DNA of 64,000 bases, taken from Guyanagaster necrorhizus. Lineage: Eukaryota; Basidiomycota; Agaricomycetes; Agaricales; Physalacriaceae. Below the pieces are notes generated by a model. The model searched no databases and had not been told where the DNA came from. It worked only from the letters and a program-made list of their open reading frames with translations. Location: positions 156,855 through 220,854 of the forward strand of contig NW_025064925.1 in assembly GCF_019112545.1 (NCBI RefSeq). Direction: 5' to 3'. The position numbers and the translations under genes are program-made. This document shows positions 1-11,844 of this stretch, in pieces. How positions within the stretch are numbered: the stretch's first letter is position 1; every line of letters begins with the position of its first letter.

Positions 1-53
1 TCATGGTCTGAGATAGGGTTATCATCTGAGTAGAAGAACTGAAAGGGAGCCTG

Positions 54-957
54 GTGGCCGATGACCACTCCCTCCATTCCTTCCCTGGTCTGTCTGCAGA
101 ATGGCAACAGCTGCCATTTGATGGGTGGCCCAACCCAATGGAACCACTACCAGAAAACACCAATGTCCTTCAATGCTGCCCTAACCTTCTCCAAAAACCC
201 TGCCCCTTCAAGGGGGCATCAGACAACATCGATAGATTCCTAGTGGACTGTGAACAGTATTTCGAAGTCTATGTCAGATATCTAGAGACCGATATGAACA
301 GGGTCACCTTTGCCACCTCCTATCTGGAAGAAAAAGCCAAAATGTGGTGGATCTTGATCTCCCCAAGCTTCTGATCCACCATGTGGGGTCATTACCGATA
401 CCCCTCCTGGCCAGTGTTTAAATGGATGCTGAACAACAAATTCATTGATCCAGTGGTACAGGAAGTACACAAGCAGAAGATCAAAGAATACAAGATGGGC
501 AACAAGGTGGCTACAGACTACTTTGATGAGCTGGAGAGACTCGCCAAACTAGCAGAAATACAGGATGACATAGGCAATGATGGACAAATGATCAAAGCCC
601 TCAAGTGGGGAGTCCCCTCTTCATACCTTACAATGATTTCAGTGATGGGCATCAAAATGCTGATGCCCATCGGGTATGATGAATGGAAGAAATGAATCAT
701 CAAAATGTACAAAGAGCGACAAAGGCAGAAAGTGGAATTGTCGATGCTGCAAGATTACTTCAAGAAGCTGACCCTGCCAACCCTGAATAAACCAGGGTGA
801 ACTGCTGGGAAATCACAGGGATCCCCATCGACCTTGTCCTATGGAAGCCAGAAGACAGGAACTAGCACTACATACACTGGAGCCAGAAAACTGATGGACA
901 TTGACCATATGAAGAAAGAAGGAAAGTGCTTCAACTGCAGTCAAAAGGGGCACACAG
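54..957 (+). pseudogene. gag of element E1, N-terminal part
   Basis: This encodes a retrotransposon capsid-like protein that opens with MADDHSLHSF. It carries the block FLVDCEQYFEVYVRYLETD followed by KAKMWWI, matching the capsid of elements A and B. In-frame TGA stops follow ISPSF near 372 and KK near 693. A CCHC zinc knuckle, CFNCSQKGH, is reached at about 928-954 and is then cut by an insertion. The second half of the knuckle (KDCPKKK) resumes at 2785. The protein would package the element's RNA. It is not expressible as an intact product here. Confidence 0.85.
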
Positions 958-1181
958 TGACATGCCCTCTCCTCATTCAGGCATGTAAAATTGTGAAAAT
1001 TGCGAATACATGGGCTGCATTCCAGGCCAGTAAGCATGTAACAGAAAATAGGACTAGAGCACACAGAAACCTCACTATCATAATGATAAACTGGAGTAAC
1101 AATAAGCAGAGTGCATGGCCTAGTAACAGACTAATACCAGAGGGGTTAGGCTGCATGTGAGGTCCCAGCACTTGGCCCTAA

Positions 1182-1461
1182 NNNNNNNNNNNNNNNNNNN
1201 NNNNNNNNNNNNNNNNNNNNNNNNNNNNNNNNNNNNNNNNNNNNNNNNNNNNNNNNNNNNNNNNNNNNNNNNNNNNNNNNNNNNNNNNNNNNNNNNNNNN
1301 NNNNNNNNNNNNNNNNNNNNNNNNNNNNNNNNNNNNNNNNNNNNNNNNNNNNNNNNNNNNNNNNNNNNNNNNNNNNNNNNNNNNNNNNNNNNNNNNNNNN
1401 NNNNNNNNNNNNNNNNNNNNNNNNNNNNNNNNNNNNNNNNNNNNNNNNNNNNNNNNNNNNN
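1182..1461. other. assembly gap (280 N)
   Basis: A run of unknown bases lies inside the insertion in gag. Nothing can be said about its content. Apparent open frames across it are artefacts. Confidence 1.
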
Positions 1462-2147
1462 GCATAACACAGTGAGGGACTCCACATCGTACCGAGAAGC
1501 AGCACCTTTAGTGAGTCAGATGGAATGACTGGTTGGACACAGGAAAGCAGAACATAGCCATTGTGGCTGGCTCTTAGCATGAGAAATAACTCTGGGGGTC
1601 TGGGACAGTTTACCGCTGTCAGAAATGTTACCGGGGAGATAAGAAAGTGAGTAGACCTGGCGAGGCCAACTAGCCGATGTCAGCTAGTAAAGGAACAGCA
1701 GGCACAGTCATCGCCTGGAAGAGAATAAGTGTGGCAACTGCGACATGTGCATGAGTAATACCAGCGGGATCTGGCACAGAGTCCCACACTTTGAGGATAC
1801 CATAGTAGGATTGTATTAGTAAGTACCATAGTAGAGTATTTAAATATGGCCTTGTATGGCTGGAGGGGGCAAGTTTTCTGACCCCCACAGTTGCAGTGTA
1901 TTGGGCACAGAAAGCCTGGCACTCTAGCTCTGGGTTTGTGTTTGTAACTTCGGGTGAGAGAATAAACCTATTATTGAATACCCTTGAGAGAGCTGTGAGA
2001 ACTAAGTGAGGCATCAAAGCTCATGAGGGACTTAAGCCCAGTTTGATAAGAAGTTTTTGGATTGCACTCTAACCTGAGAATAAGAGAGCGGTGTCTGAAG
2101 GGCATCATCTTGAGTTTTTGAGGTATTTGTGACACGTGGTGCTACAG

Positions 2148-2330
2148 GTGGCAGAGGTTCAAACTCTTTGGCTTGATTAGTGTGCGCTGTTGTGTTATTT
2201 CCTCAGATTGGCAGAGGTTCAAACCCTTTGGTCTGTCGGACAGGGTTTTATTGTGTTTGTGTCTCTGGATTGCATAGGTTTGAATCCTGTGGGTCTATGA
2301 TCGGTTTGGAAACTTGTGAACAGGGATCTG
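2148..2330 (+). repeat. three 60-bp spaced tRNA T-arm-like motifs
   Basis: The motif AGAGGTTCAAACTC or a variant starts at about 2153, 2213 and 2274 with an almost exact 60-bp period. Each copy can fold as a 5-bp stem with a 7-nt loop (TTCAAAC or TTTGAAT). The third copy changes both stem and loop yet still pairs. The motif resembles a tRNA T arm or pol III B box. The intervening sequence is less conserved and rich in TTGTGT. Confidence 0.5.
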
Positions 2331-2778
2331 TGTGTTTGGTCACTTGTGGATGTGTTTGTGGTTGGTTTTTGGCTTAGAGCACAAAGCTTTGAGTTGTGTA
2401 TTGTGTGTGTTAGGGAATTGAGTTGATCTGAGCTGTGCTTGGAACCATTTGAGAGTTTTGAAGGAGTGTTTTGACATATTGTATTGAGTTGCAGTACCCT
2501 TTGCCTTGAGGCCTGGCAACACCCATTGCCACCTCTTGTTTTGATAAAACGAAAAGCTTTGAGACTTAGAAAGACCTCGGACTGTCATAAGCATGCTATT
2601 GCCATTCACATACTGTGAGCTCATTAAAGAAGATGATTATATTTGTTGATTGCTACTTTTATCACATTATAATCCCCCCACGAACTAAGAGTTTTGTGTG
2701 TGTGTTGGTGTGAGTCTGGTCAGTGGAAAATGCTCTGCTGTCTCTGCAATCACATTGCATGCATTTAGAATCTCTTCA

Positions 2779-3179
2779 ACAGCCAAAGACTGCCCAAAGA
2801 AGAAGCAAACCCATGAGGATATATGGGCACAAATTGCCAAGTTGCAGAAGGAAGAAGAGGAACTTGGTGTGGAAACAAAGGTTGAAGAAGTAAAAGACTT
2901 GGCCAGTCAGTGAGCGATTCCACTGGACTGGCCAAAGAATCAATAGGTGTACCTCTTGCAGTCGCTAGTTGGACTCATGGAACTTTTGTAGTTACAAACA
3001 TGTCACCAATACATACACATTCGAATATACCCCAACCAGTCACTACACACACTAATGAATCACAAGAAAAAACTCCAACACCTACAGGCCAAACAGGGGC
3101 AGAGAGCCCTACAACCTGGCTCAAGCCATTCGACACTGAATGGACCTGGAGGGCCATCAAAGAAGCTGGAATGTGAGCA
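2779..3179 (+). pseudogene. gag C-terminus of element E1
   Basis: Reading resumes after the insertion with KDCPKKKQTHEDIWAQI, the second half of the zinc knuckle and the coiled linker. It ends in a stop near 2911. A second frame continues with DSTGLAK and runs to the conserved tail FDTEWTWRAIKEA. Element B shows the same junction and peptide, so this is the normal gag-to-protease linker with frame damage. No separate function is inferred. Confidence 0.75.
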
Positions 3180-6100
3180 GTGGCAAAGGCCATACTAAAA
3201 AATTGGGTCCATCAAACTCAAACCAAGGAAGCAGTTGACAAAGTGGTGAAAGGGCTGAAAGAGGCAAAGCAACATCAAGCCCTCAAATGGCTTGACAAGT
3301 TACATGGACCCCGAAAGTTCATCTGTCGCTCCAAGACTCATGGGCAAGACTTAACCACCAAAGCCCAAATCGAGACCCTAACCTTGTGGGTGCTACATTC
3401 TGTAACTGCCCTAATCAACAGTGGCTGCACTGGGAGCTCTATAAACTGGGCCTTTGTGGATAAACACAAACTCCTGATCTGGGCGACTAGAGCCCCCATC
3501 CTGGTATACAATGCCATTGGAACAAAGAACCAGGCTGGGTTGATCACCGAGTTCATTGAAATCTGACTTATGATCAGGGATCACTCAGAGCAGATCAATC
3601 TAGCCATAACAGATCTCGAAACCAAAGAAATCTTCCTAGACCATGATTGGCTCATACAGCACAATCCACTAGTAAACTGGAAAACCAGGTGAATTACATT
3701 CGCTCGATGCCAATGGTGGAAGATCCCCTTCGAATTGCCCAACAAAGATCCAGAGGACCGGTGGGATGAGGAAATGGAGGATGGAGAAACCATCCTCCCT
3801 GTTGATCTACAAAAAGAAATACACATCTGGGCTATCCATCATGCTAATGACTTGGCTGCAAAGGCTAACGAAGGGAAGGAGGAGAAGACCTTTGAGGCAA
3901 TGGTATCAGAGTGGGCACAGGACTATCAGGACCTCTTTGAAAAGGAGAGTTTCGACAAACTCCCTGCCCCAAAACCCTGAGACCACACAATTGAATTGGT
4001 CCTGAATGCCAGTGCCAATCTAGATTGCAAAACGTACCTGCTCGGCAACCAGGAGCAACAAGAGCTAGACAAGTTCCTTGATGAAAACTTGTCTAGTGGA
4101 TGCATCCGACCCTCTAAATTCCCTATGGCATCACTGTTCTTCTTTGTAAAAAAGAAGGATGGCAAGCTCCAACTGGTTCAAGACTATTGAAAGCTCAATG
4201 AAATGATGATCAAGAATCGATATCCCCTTCCTCTCATCTCAGAACTGATGGATAAACTCTGGAGCACCAAGTACTATACAAAGCTCGACATCCAATGGGG
4301 ATATAACAATGTCCATGTCAAGGAAGGAGATGAGTGGAAGGCTGCTTTCAGGACAAACTGAGGGCTATTTGAACCCACCATAATGTTCTTTGGGCTCATG
4401 AACTCCCCCATGACATTCCAATGGATGATGAACGATATATTTAAGGATCTCATTGCCACAGGAAAGGTTATGATCTATCTCAATGACATCCTGATCATGT
4501 CACAAACAAAAGAGGAACATCAGAGGTTGGTATGGCAGGTACTAGACCTCATGAGGAGGCACCGATTATTTCTCAAGGCGGAGAAGTGCAAATTCAAGGT
4601 ACTCGAAACAGAATACCTTGGGGTTATCATCAGTGAAGAAAGCATTCAGATGGATCCCATCAAGGTGGCTGGAATAACCAAATGGCTGAAGCCAAACAAG
4701 AAGAAGGAACTACAATCCTTCCTTGGCTTCACCAATTTCTATCAATGATTCATCTGAGACTATAGCAAGGTAGTATGCCTCATGACACAGCTCACTGGCA
4801 ATGCTCTGTGGACTTAGGGACCTGCTCAGCAATTGGCCTTCGATGACCTGAAATGATGCATAGCCAAAGACATCATACTTGCCATCCTCAGTCAGGATGG
4901 GAGATTTCGAGTTGAAGCTGATTTCAGCAAAGGGGCAATTGGTGCAGTACTCTCTCAAGAACAGGCTGGAAGGTGGTGTCCAGTTGCATTCCTCTCCAAG
5001 GCCCTCACTGTCACAGAAAGGAACTATGAGATCTATGACAAGGAGCTATTGGTGATAATGTTGGCCCTGAAGGAGTGGCAACATTACTTAATCAGTGCCA
5101 TTGAAATCTTCAAGATCTGGACTGACCACCAGAATCTCAGATACTTTCAGCAACCCCAGAAGCTAAATCACCGGCAGGCCTGCTGGGTTACAGAGCTCAG
5201 CCAATACCAATACACCCTCCATCACAAAGCAGGCACAGCCAATAAAAAGGCCGACCTCCTGAGCCACTGTGCAGATCATAACCAGGGGGAAGATGACAAT
5301 GAAAGGGTCACCCTTCTTTCTTCTGAACATTTCTGGGCCATGATAATGCCGACAGAGGAAGAAATACATGAGCACATCAAAAGCGCAACTCGGGATAGTC
5401 ACAAATGGGACCAATGCATTGCATCATCCCTAAACCATGAATGAGAACTAACTCAGGAAAATAGGCTTATTTGTTATGACAGATGAATTTATATCCCACA
5501 AGACAAAAGATTGTGCAGGAAAATCATTGCTACATGCCATGACCATGCAACTGCCGGCCACCCGGGTATCACCAAGACAAAGGAGCTAATCTTGCATGAA
5601 TACTGGTGGCCCAAAATGGGGAATGACATCACTGAATATATCTGAGGATGCAAGGTTTGCCAAAGAGGTAAGGCAACAACCAAACCCTGCACAGCCCTGC
5701 TACACCCCAATGAGGTCCCATCATCCCTGTGGACCCACATCTCGGTAGACATGATCACAGGACTACCTGACTGTAATGGCTACAATGCCATACTAGTCAT
5801 CATTGATTGGTTCTCAAAGGCAATCATTCCAATTGCCTGTTCCATGGAACTCAACTCCAAAGGATGGGCAAAAATACTACATGATGAAGTCTATGCTAAA
5901 TACGGCATGCCCCAGATAGTCATTTCCAACAGAGGCCTCCAATTCGTCTCCAAATTCATTTCCAACCTATACCACCTGTTGAACATCAAACAAAATGCAT
6001 CAACAGCATACCATCCCCAAACCGATGGGCAGACAGAGCACATCAATCAGGAGGTGGAGAAATATCTCTGCCTTTTCATTAATTACCAACAGGACAACTG

Positions 6101-6803
6101 GGTCGAGTGGCTAGCCCTCACTGCATTCCAACACAACAACCGAGTACACTTAGCAACTGGAAAGACACCCTTCTTCATCAACTATGGCTGACATCCTCTT
6201 GTCACTCAGACAAGCTGACATCATACATCAACTCCAGCCTCATCAGACTTTGCCAATATCATAAAGATCCATGCTGAGACCAAAGTGATGCTTGAAAAGG
6301 CCACTACCTTGATGAAAACTCACTACAACAAACACTGTCATCCTGCACACACATACTCTGTCAATGACAAGGTCTGGTTGGATACCACCAACCTACACCT
6401 ATCCTGCCCCAAGAGAAAACTCACTGACAAACGAATGGGACCTTTCCCAATCCTCGCTAAAGTTGGACAGAGTGTCTACAAATTATGGCTGCCGATAACC
6501 TGGAAAATACATGATGTATTCAACAAAGCACTCCTATCCCCATATATTGTGCCAGCATTTCCCAATCAGGAATGTCTGCCGCCTCCTCCCCCAGACTTAA
6601 TCAATGACAAAGAACATTATGAAATTGACCAAGTCTTAAACTATAAACTCCGAAAAATCAAAGCCAAAGGAGGTGGCATGATGACCACCATCAACTACTT
6701 GGTTAGCTGAAAAGGCTATGGGCCTGAATCAAACCAATGGGTAAATAAGAAACACATGGCAGCTGATGATGCAATACATGACTATGAATTATCCCTAAAT
6801 TAA
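3180..6803 (+). pseudogene. pol of element E1: protease, RT, RNase H, integrase, chromodomain
   Basis: The protease motif LINSGCTGSS is at 3411-3440; the catalytic Asp is Asn (codon 3417-3419). RT follows at about 4040-4740, with VKKKDGKLQLVQDY then TGA, MFFGLMNSP, and YLND at 4476-4487 in place of YLDD. RNase H is at about 4900-5290 ([26 protein letters not shown]). Integrase has a zinc-binding H and CKVCQ region at about 5540-5670 and a core at 5730-6190 with SVD, ISNRGLQF (Asp to Asn at 5928-5930) and QTEHINQE. A degenerate chromodomain (YEIDQVL, YLVS, KGYGPE) lies at about 6610-6780 and would target chromatin. Many TGA stops replace CGA. Confidence 0.9.
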
Positions 6804-6823
6804 ACTATCAGGACAATGGTCTT

Positions 6824-6833
6824 AAGGAGGGGG
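6824..6833 (+). promoter_or_regulatory. polypurine tract of E1
   Basis: AAGGAGGGGG lies 3 bp before the LTR start, where plus-strand DNA synthesis of an LTR retrotransposon begins. The same tract stands at the same place in elements A and B. Confidence 0.85.
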
Positions 6834-6836
6834 TAA

Positions 6837-7287
6837 TGTTATGATTTCATTTATTTTTCCTCCCCTTTTCTTCTTCTCAACCCCTATTTATGCTTAGTCA
6901 AGGCATCTAACCCAGCACTTGGAGACTGTGAGACAAGGCTTAGTCAGCACAACAAGGCCAAGCAACCATTTGTCTTCAAATCATCAACAACAGTCAGCGA
7001 TGCACAAAAACCCTTTTATGTACAGTAACAACAACCAAGGACAAAGGACAAAAGAGCAGAGAGATCCACAATAGTTACTGTAGCAATAATAGCATGACAT
7101 GTATAGTATTTAAGGAGCTCACTCTTGCTGGCTAAAACCCAGCTTTGAGCTAAAGTTTACAACTACCATTCTACCTTGAGTCATATCGAGTATGAGTACA
7201 CACTCAGTGGACTCAGCTGATCCCTTGAAGTGCAAAGGGATGGCTGTTTATCATGTGTATCTGCTCATGTGACACTTGGGCATAACA
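6837..7287 (+). repeat. 3' LTR of element E1 (451 bp)
   Basis: The LTR begins TGTTATG directly after the polypurine tract and ends CATAACA, a perfect 7-bp terminal inverted repeat. It contains a TATA-like box and a predicted transcript start. Its sequence is related to the LTR of element B, including the TGTTATGATTTC start. Confidence 0.85.
7107..7153 (+). promoter_or_regulatory. core promoter and predicted transcript start in E1 LTR
   Basis: TATTTAAG at 7107-7114 is followed 34 bp later by AGCTTTGAGCTAA (7141-7153). The second motif is the exact reverse complement of the primer site of element A (42452-42464). The spacing fits a TATA box and a transcription start, so the RNA 5' end could act as a self-primer. 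Confidence 0.6.
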
Positions 7288-7492
7288 ACACCATCAGTAT
7301 GCAGAGTACTGGCTACTTACTATATACTCATACATTGATACTAGGATAATTATGAGGCTTTTATTTGTATTGTTCATGAGTGGTCTTTCATCTGCTTATT
7401 GAAATGAGCCAGGATTGAGAACAGTCTGGGTGGATGGAAAGCAGCAGAACTGGCATCTTGCACAGTGAATTGCTTCACTTGTCTATGCCTGG
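7288..7492. other. no gene seen after E1
   Basis: This is AT-rich, CpG-poor relic sequence without a recognisable frame or motif. Confidence 0.5.
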
Positions 7493-7990
7493 ATGTTAAT
7501 AAACCTATCAAGACAGATCCTGATTCATAAGTCTCCTGCTGAAACCAATATTCTGAGATTGAATTGTTTTCTTAGACCCAATGCTTGGAAGGATACTTTA
7601 TTTGTTGGCATAGATGAAAATTTCAAACTAAAAAGGTTTGAAGTATCTAGTGAGGAAAAGGATTCTGGACTGGAGAGTGCACTAGCATATTTCATGGATA
7701 TCAAGTCATTCAAGGAACATTTAAAAATGTTCAATAAACATATTTCACAGGCATGGAGTATCTGTAATGATCACAAGGCCATGAAGAGAGATAAGAAGAC
7801 CTGGGCCTGATCATGAGTTTTGGCAGCAAGCAGAGTTAGAGGAGGAGGTCATTTGCATGCATCATGAACTGAAGCTCCTGCTCTCCACTGTGGATCTTTG
7901 GGTTGGTGAGATATATGTGCTCATTCCTTTATGTGAGCTGCACTCAATTTTGTCTTATATCAGACAAGTTGAAATAAATTATGGATATCT
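7493..7990 (+). pseudogene. unidentified coding relic
   Basis: One frame (7493-7810) encodes a charged, helical-looking segment with FLRPNAWKDTLFVGIDE and ALAYFMDIKSFKEH. A shift to the next frame near 7798 continues plausible protein with HEFWQQAELEEEV and LWVGEIYVL until about 8000. The composition suggests a once-real protein with at least one frameshift. I do not recognise the family. It lies between a Gypsy LTR and a DIRS relic, so it could belong to an older element. Confidence 0.35.
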
Positions 7991-7999
7991 CACTGCTGT

Positions 8000-8517
8000 T
8001 AGGTGATTTAATAGTGTGCTGCATATTGTAACATCATGCAATATTGCCTGTCAGTGGTCAATCAATCTAGAAGACCAAATTAAGATCTATGGTCTTGTTA
8101 TGGTCTCTCCACTCTGCAGCAAGCTTTACCTGGTCCTGAAATGTATGCATTGAGCCAGTAGAAAAGCTTATCAACAATGCCCTGCTTGACAATTGAGAGG
8201 CAGGGATTTCTGGCCATTCTCCCAAATAGAACAGTGCCAGAGATTGGATTGGATGTTTAGATGTATATCTCCTCCCAACTTGAGAGTGTGTAAAGGGCTG
8301 GCTGAATGGTGAGGGTTCTTTCCTCTTTCAGTTCTCTTCTTTATCACTCTCTTCTCTATAGAGCCCATGTGACATTGTAAGAAATAAAATTGATTACTGA
8401 ACTTGTCAGACACATGCCTGTGAAGGTGAGAGCAATAGAGTTTTCTTTCAATATGTTCTTGAAAATTGTCCTTAGCCAAAGACCTTCAGATTAGAGTATG
8501 AGAAGTCTCAAGCTAAA
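8000..8517. other. no gene seen
   Basis: This is CpG-poor relic DNA without a credible open frame. The short minus-strand frame at 8171-8479 has no recognisable motif. Confidence 0.4.
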
Positions 8518-8853
8518 TGTCAGATTACAACCAAACAATCACAAATGCAATGCACTGCAACTGCAAGGGTCTGACCATAACTGAAGGTAAAGTAGGAGAA
8601 TGAGAATGAGGATAAGGATATATAGAATGATGATAAGGGAAAGGAGGTATAGAGATTGATAGACTACAACTGCTAGTGTTAGTACTGAAGTGATAGTCAC
8701 ACCAAGAGTTTAGGAGTTTGATCAGTATATTGACCTTAGCTCAAGACTAGAGTATATCACTGTATATTACTGACTTAAATACTGTATCAAAAAGTCTTGG
8801 TTATCTCAAACCAAGTCTTTGCTAAGCATGATTTAAGAGCTAAAATTGTGACA
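8518..8853. repeat. LTR-like repeat C, copy 1
   Basis: The block starts TGTCAG and ends GTGACA. It matches the solo LTR at 61848-62275 over most of its length but lacks about 90 bp near its end. The flanking 5-mers (CTAAA, ACCAG) do not match, so this copy is not a clean solo insertion. Confidence 0.6.
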
Positions 8854-9476
8854 ACCAGAAGCTGATCTGCAAAGGTCTGGCTGTTCCTTCAAGGTGAAAG
8901 CCAGAATATCCTCTATAGAAAACATGTTAGAATGTGTAGGCTGAGCTTGTTTGGAATCTGCTTTTGTGGGTTGGGTGGATGTGGTGGACATGATTGAACC
9001 AAAATTTAGACTCAAGGTATTGACTTTGAATATACTGTTAGGAACATGCCAATAGAATGAAATTGATTATATGCATGAAGACCAGCAGAGGGTGAGAGTC
9101 TTGATAAGCTATTAGCAATGTCACCCTGGAGTCAAAGCCCAAAGGATTTAGATGCAGAGTGGAATGGTCAAGGATTAAGATTATTGGAGCAGAGTGGAAT
9201 CCATCAGACTTGAGCCACTGAGATGAGGATGAAGTATTGGGCTAAACCAAGTTGATATTTGAACTGAGTATCTACAGTGATTGTATAAGGCTGATATACT
9301 AGAGGTAGCTAGTTCTGAGTCAGAGTCCAATTGGCTCTGGTCCTGTCTATTCACTATGAAAATCAGATTCTAGAATTAGTATGTGAAATTGAGATATGAA
9401 ATGATAAGTGAAATGCAAGTAAAGTGGCATATGGTGAGTGGCCAGATCTTGATAGTTAGCTCCTTAGGTTGGAGAT
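8854..9476. other. no gene seen
   Basis: This is CpG-poor sequence. A 60-residue minus-strand frame at 8833-9015 rich in Ser, Thr and Gln could be an N-terminal gag-like remnant but has no diagnostic motif. Confidence 0.35.
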
Positions 9477-10790
9477 TTGAGAGTTGACATCAGTGTGAAG
9501 TGTGAAGTGGAGGCTATCAGCATGCATGTAACAGGCACCTTTATTTCAGACATATCTCCTCTCTCATTCCATGAAAATTTCCCACCACTCTCACCATCTC
9601 TCACTCACCCTAATACTGATCCTCAGGCTAATATGCACTCTCCTGCCTCACTGCTCATACCAACCATCTCCATCTCTCTTAATGCTGATGTGTGGTCCTA
9701 TCACTTACAAGACTATCCTGACTGCCTGTTCATAGATACCATAATATATCCTATTTGTCATGGGGCAAATATTGAGTGTCAGAGAGACTACCACTCACAG
9801 TCATACATAAACCTTCACTCCTCTGCTGAGCACCCTGTCACTGTCCACACTGACATTCATGCTCAAGTCACTGCAGGCCACACATGTGGACCTTTTGATA
9901 AGCCCCCTGCTCTCATTTTTTCATTCCTCACTGCAAAGTGCCATCATGCATAGGCACCAATCCAAAATCTGTCACATATTCCATCTCTCATAGCCATGCA
10001 GGTCATCAGGCAATGATGGCATTCCTGATTCTGAAGCTTCAATAGCCTATGACACATTCAACAAAGCAGTTTGGGATCTAATCACCTCAGGATCTGGCTC
10101 ACTGTTAGTCAAACTTGATCTGGAGCAAGGATTTCATCAGATCCCCATCCAGCTGGCTGACTGGCATCTTCAAGACTTCTTTTGGGAAGCCAAATTCTTC
10201 TATGTTCTGGTTCTCTGCTTTTGCCTTTGCTCAGCCCTCTACATCTTCAACCTCTTCACAGAGACCCTTCACTGATTCATTCAGCACCATATATCAGCAA
10301 ATATGTGGCATTATCTTGATGACTTTCTGGGCATATTATCTCTGGTCCATTCCTATGGTACAGTGCAGAAAGCCTTAGACTGGATGCTTGCACTGGGACA
10401 ACAATTGGGTCTACATTTTCAGCCATCCAAGATTGATGGACTATCAACAGTAATGGAGTTTCTGGGGCTCATTCTTGATTCAGTTAAAATGGAAGCCTGT
10501 TTGCCTCTAGACAAACTACCACACCTTTGCAAAATTCTAGAACTCTGGCATGAACATCAATCTGCCCCTTGCATAACTTGGATGAAGGAACTGGATATCT
10601 TCAGTTCTGTTTGCAAGTTATTCCAATGTCCTAAGCCTTCATTCATTCAATGTAGAACTTTGCATCCTCTTTTTCCTTGCTCTTTTCACAGCAATGCATT
10701 CCTGCTCCTGTATGAAGTGATATCAAATGGTGGCTCAACATTGCACTGCACTGGAATGGGGTACATCTCCTACAGCTGGAACATGAAATG
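9477..10790 (+). pseudogene. DIRS-type reverse transcriptase relic
   Basis: The first part (9477-9953) contains SSAEHPVTVHTDIHAQV and GPFDKPPA, which fit the N-terminal block of DIRS-type RTs (ehP..v..yl..E...G...GPF..PP). After a stop-ridden stretch, KLDLEQGFHQIPI appears near 10108, then LYIFNLF and HYLDDFLG near 10306, the RT active site, here intact. LGLHFQPSK and FLGLILDS follow, then a degraded RNase H-side block. No tyrosine recombinase or terminal repeats were found, so only the RT core of the element survives. Frameshifts near 9960 and 10230 show decay. Confidence 0.7.
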
Positions 10791-11844
10791 ATTCATTTCC
10801 ACAGTCATACAACACTGGACACCAGTGATACTCCACAGCTGGTGAATATTGGATTCACACATACAATAGAGAAAGGAAGGCTACAAATCTTCTGATGGCA
10901 GTCGGTTGTTGTCTTTGTGTGCTCTGTGATGTCTGCTTGCTAAGAGGTGCACCATTGAGAGAAACTGGATTGGTCAGTTGTGCATTTGATCATGAACTCT
11001 GGAGTGCCGAGCACGGTCAACAAGCAGGGAATTAGCAGTATACCATGAGTCAATGATGATGAGAGCCACTGGATGTTACATGTTGATAGCATGAGAGCGA
11101 AGGGGTCCTGAAGGGTTCATTCATCGTATATCTAGATAAATTGATGGTGTATCTGTACGATATCCAGTAAGTAATCAACGGCCGCTGTTGTCAGAAAGAA
11201 ACCTGACTCGCTACCAGGGGCCCTTACGGCAAGACACGCCTAGACATCTCCCACTGGTACCACCGTATGAGTATGTTCAAGACCATTGCATCGGTCTGTA
11301 ACCTGACCAACACTGTCCGCTTCTTCTCTGGCTACATTGAGTACCAACAATACACGAATTATGCTTGAACTGCTGAACAATGACATGTTAGAAATGACAG
11401 CAATTATTGAAAGAAACAGTAACCATCGCTTTACATTGCAAGCAGGCACTTGCGGTGCTCGCATGGGAATGAAATGGTGATGATGAGAGTAGCGAGGAAA
11501 ACTATCAAATAGCACGCACGAGCTTTTGACACATGAATGTGTTCAACGGACAGGAGAAATCCTTATACTTTTCTTTGGATTACGTGTATCCTTATTTTAT
11601 GGCCGCTGAACTGGATATCTTCACTTTTACTGTCGTGACAGCCACTTTCGCTATGACATGTCAAGCCTACCGACACTTCCCCTCCCCTCCCTGGTCCTGT
11701 GCAGTCAAGTACCTTCGAGTCCACTCAAATCGCCCTAATCTTCCTGAAGCAAATGTCAGAAGAGCCGCTACAGGCCTGTGCAGGTCATGTGAAGGGACGG
11801 ATGATGTCGTCAACTGTCAGGAACGTCTGAATCATCTCTTTACG
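10791..11844. other. transition from repeat to gene-bearing DNA, no confident gene
   Basis: CpG dinucleotides return from about 11000, marking the edge of the gene-bearing block. A minus frame at 11240-11515 and a plus frame from 11533 run through here without recognisable domains. The plus frame joins the conserved ORF at 11845 and may include 5' UTR or an earlier exon. Confidence 0.4.

Larger units (their letters stand above)
958..2778. mobile_element. non-coding insertion in gag, TG...CA ends, ACAG duplication
   Basis: The gag zinc-knuckle reading stops at 957 and resumes at 2779. The inserted block begins TGACATGCCC and ends ATCTCTTCA, so it has the TG...CA ends typical of LTRs. ACAG occurs on both sides (954-957 and 2779-2782), consistent with a 4-bp target duplication, or 5 bp with one mismatch. 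No coding domain is visible and part of it is an assembly gap. It may be a long solo LTR or a non-autonomous LTR element. The two ends do not repeat each other, so an LTR pair is not shown. Confidence 0.6.
1..7287 (+). mobile_element. Ty3/Gypsy chromodomain LTR retrotransposon E1 (5' LTR outside window)
   Basis: The plus strand reads gag, protease, RT, RNase H, integrase and chromodomain, then a polypurine tract and a 451-bp 3' LTR bounded by TGTTATG and CATAACA. The order PR-RT-RH-IN-chromodomain is that of Ty3/Gypsy chromodomain elements. Many in-frame TGA stops sit where Arg is expected, and catalytic Asp codons are mutated, so the element is dead. A 1.8 kb insertion splits gag. The 5' LTR and primer site must lie just upstream of position 1, so the left target duplication cannot be checked. 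Confidence 0.95.

Noticed and set aside
1120..1580. Open frames across the first N gap
   Set aside because: They are open only because unknown bases carry no stops.
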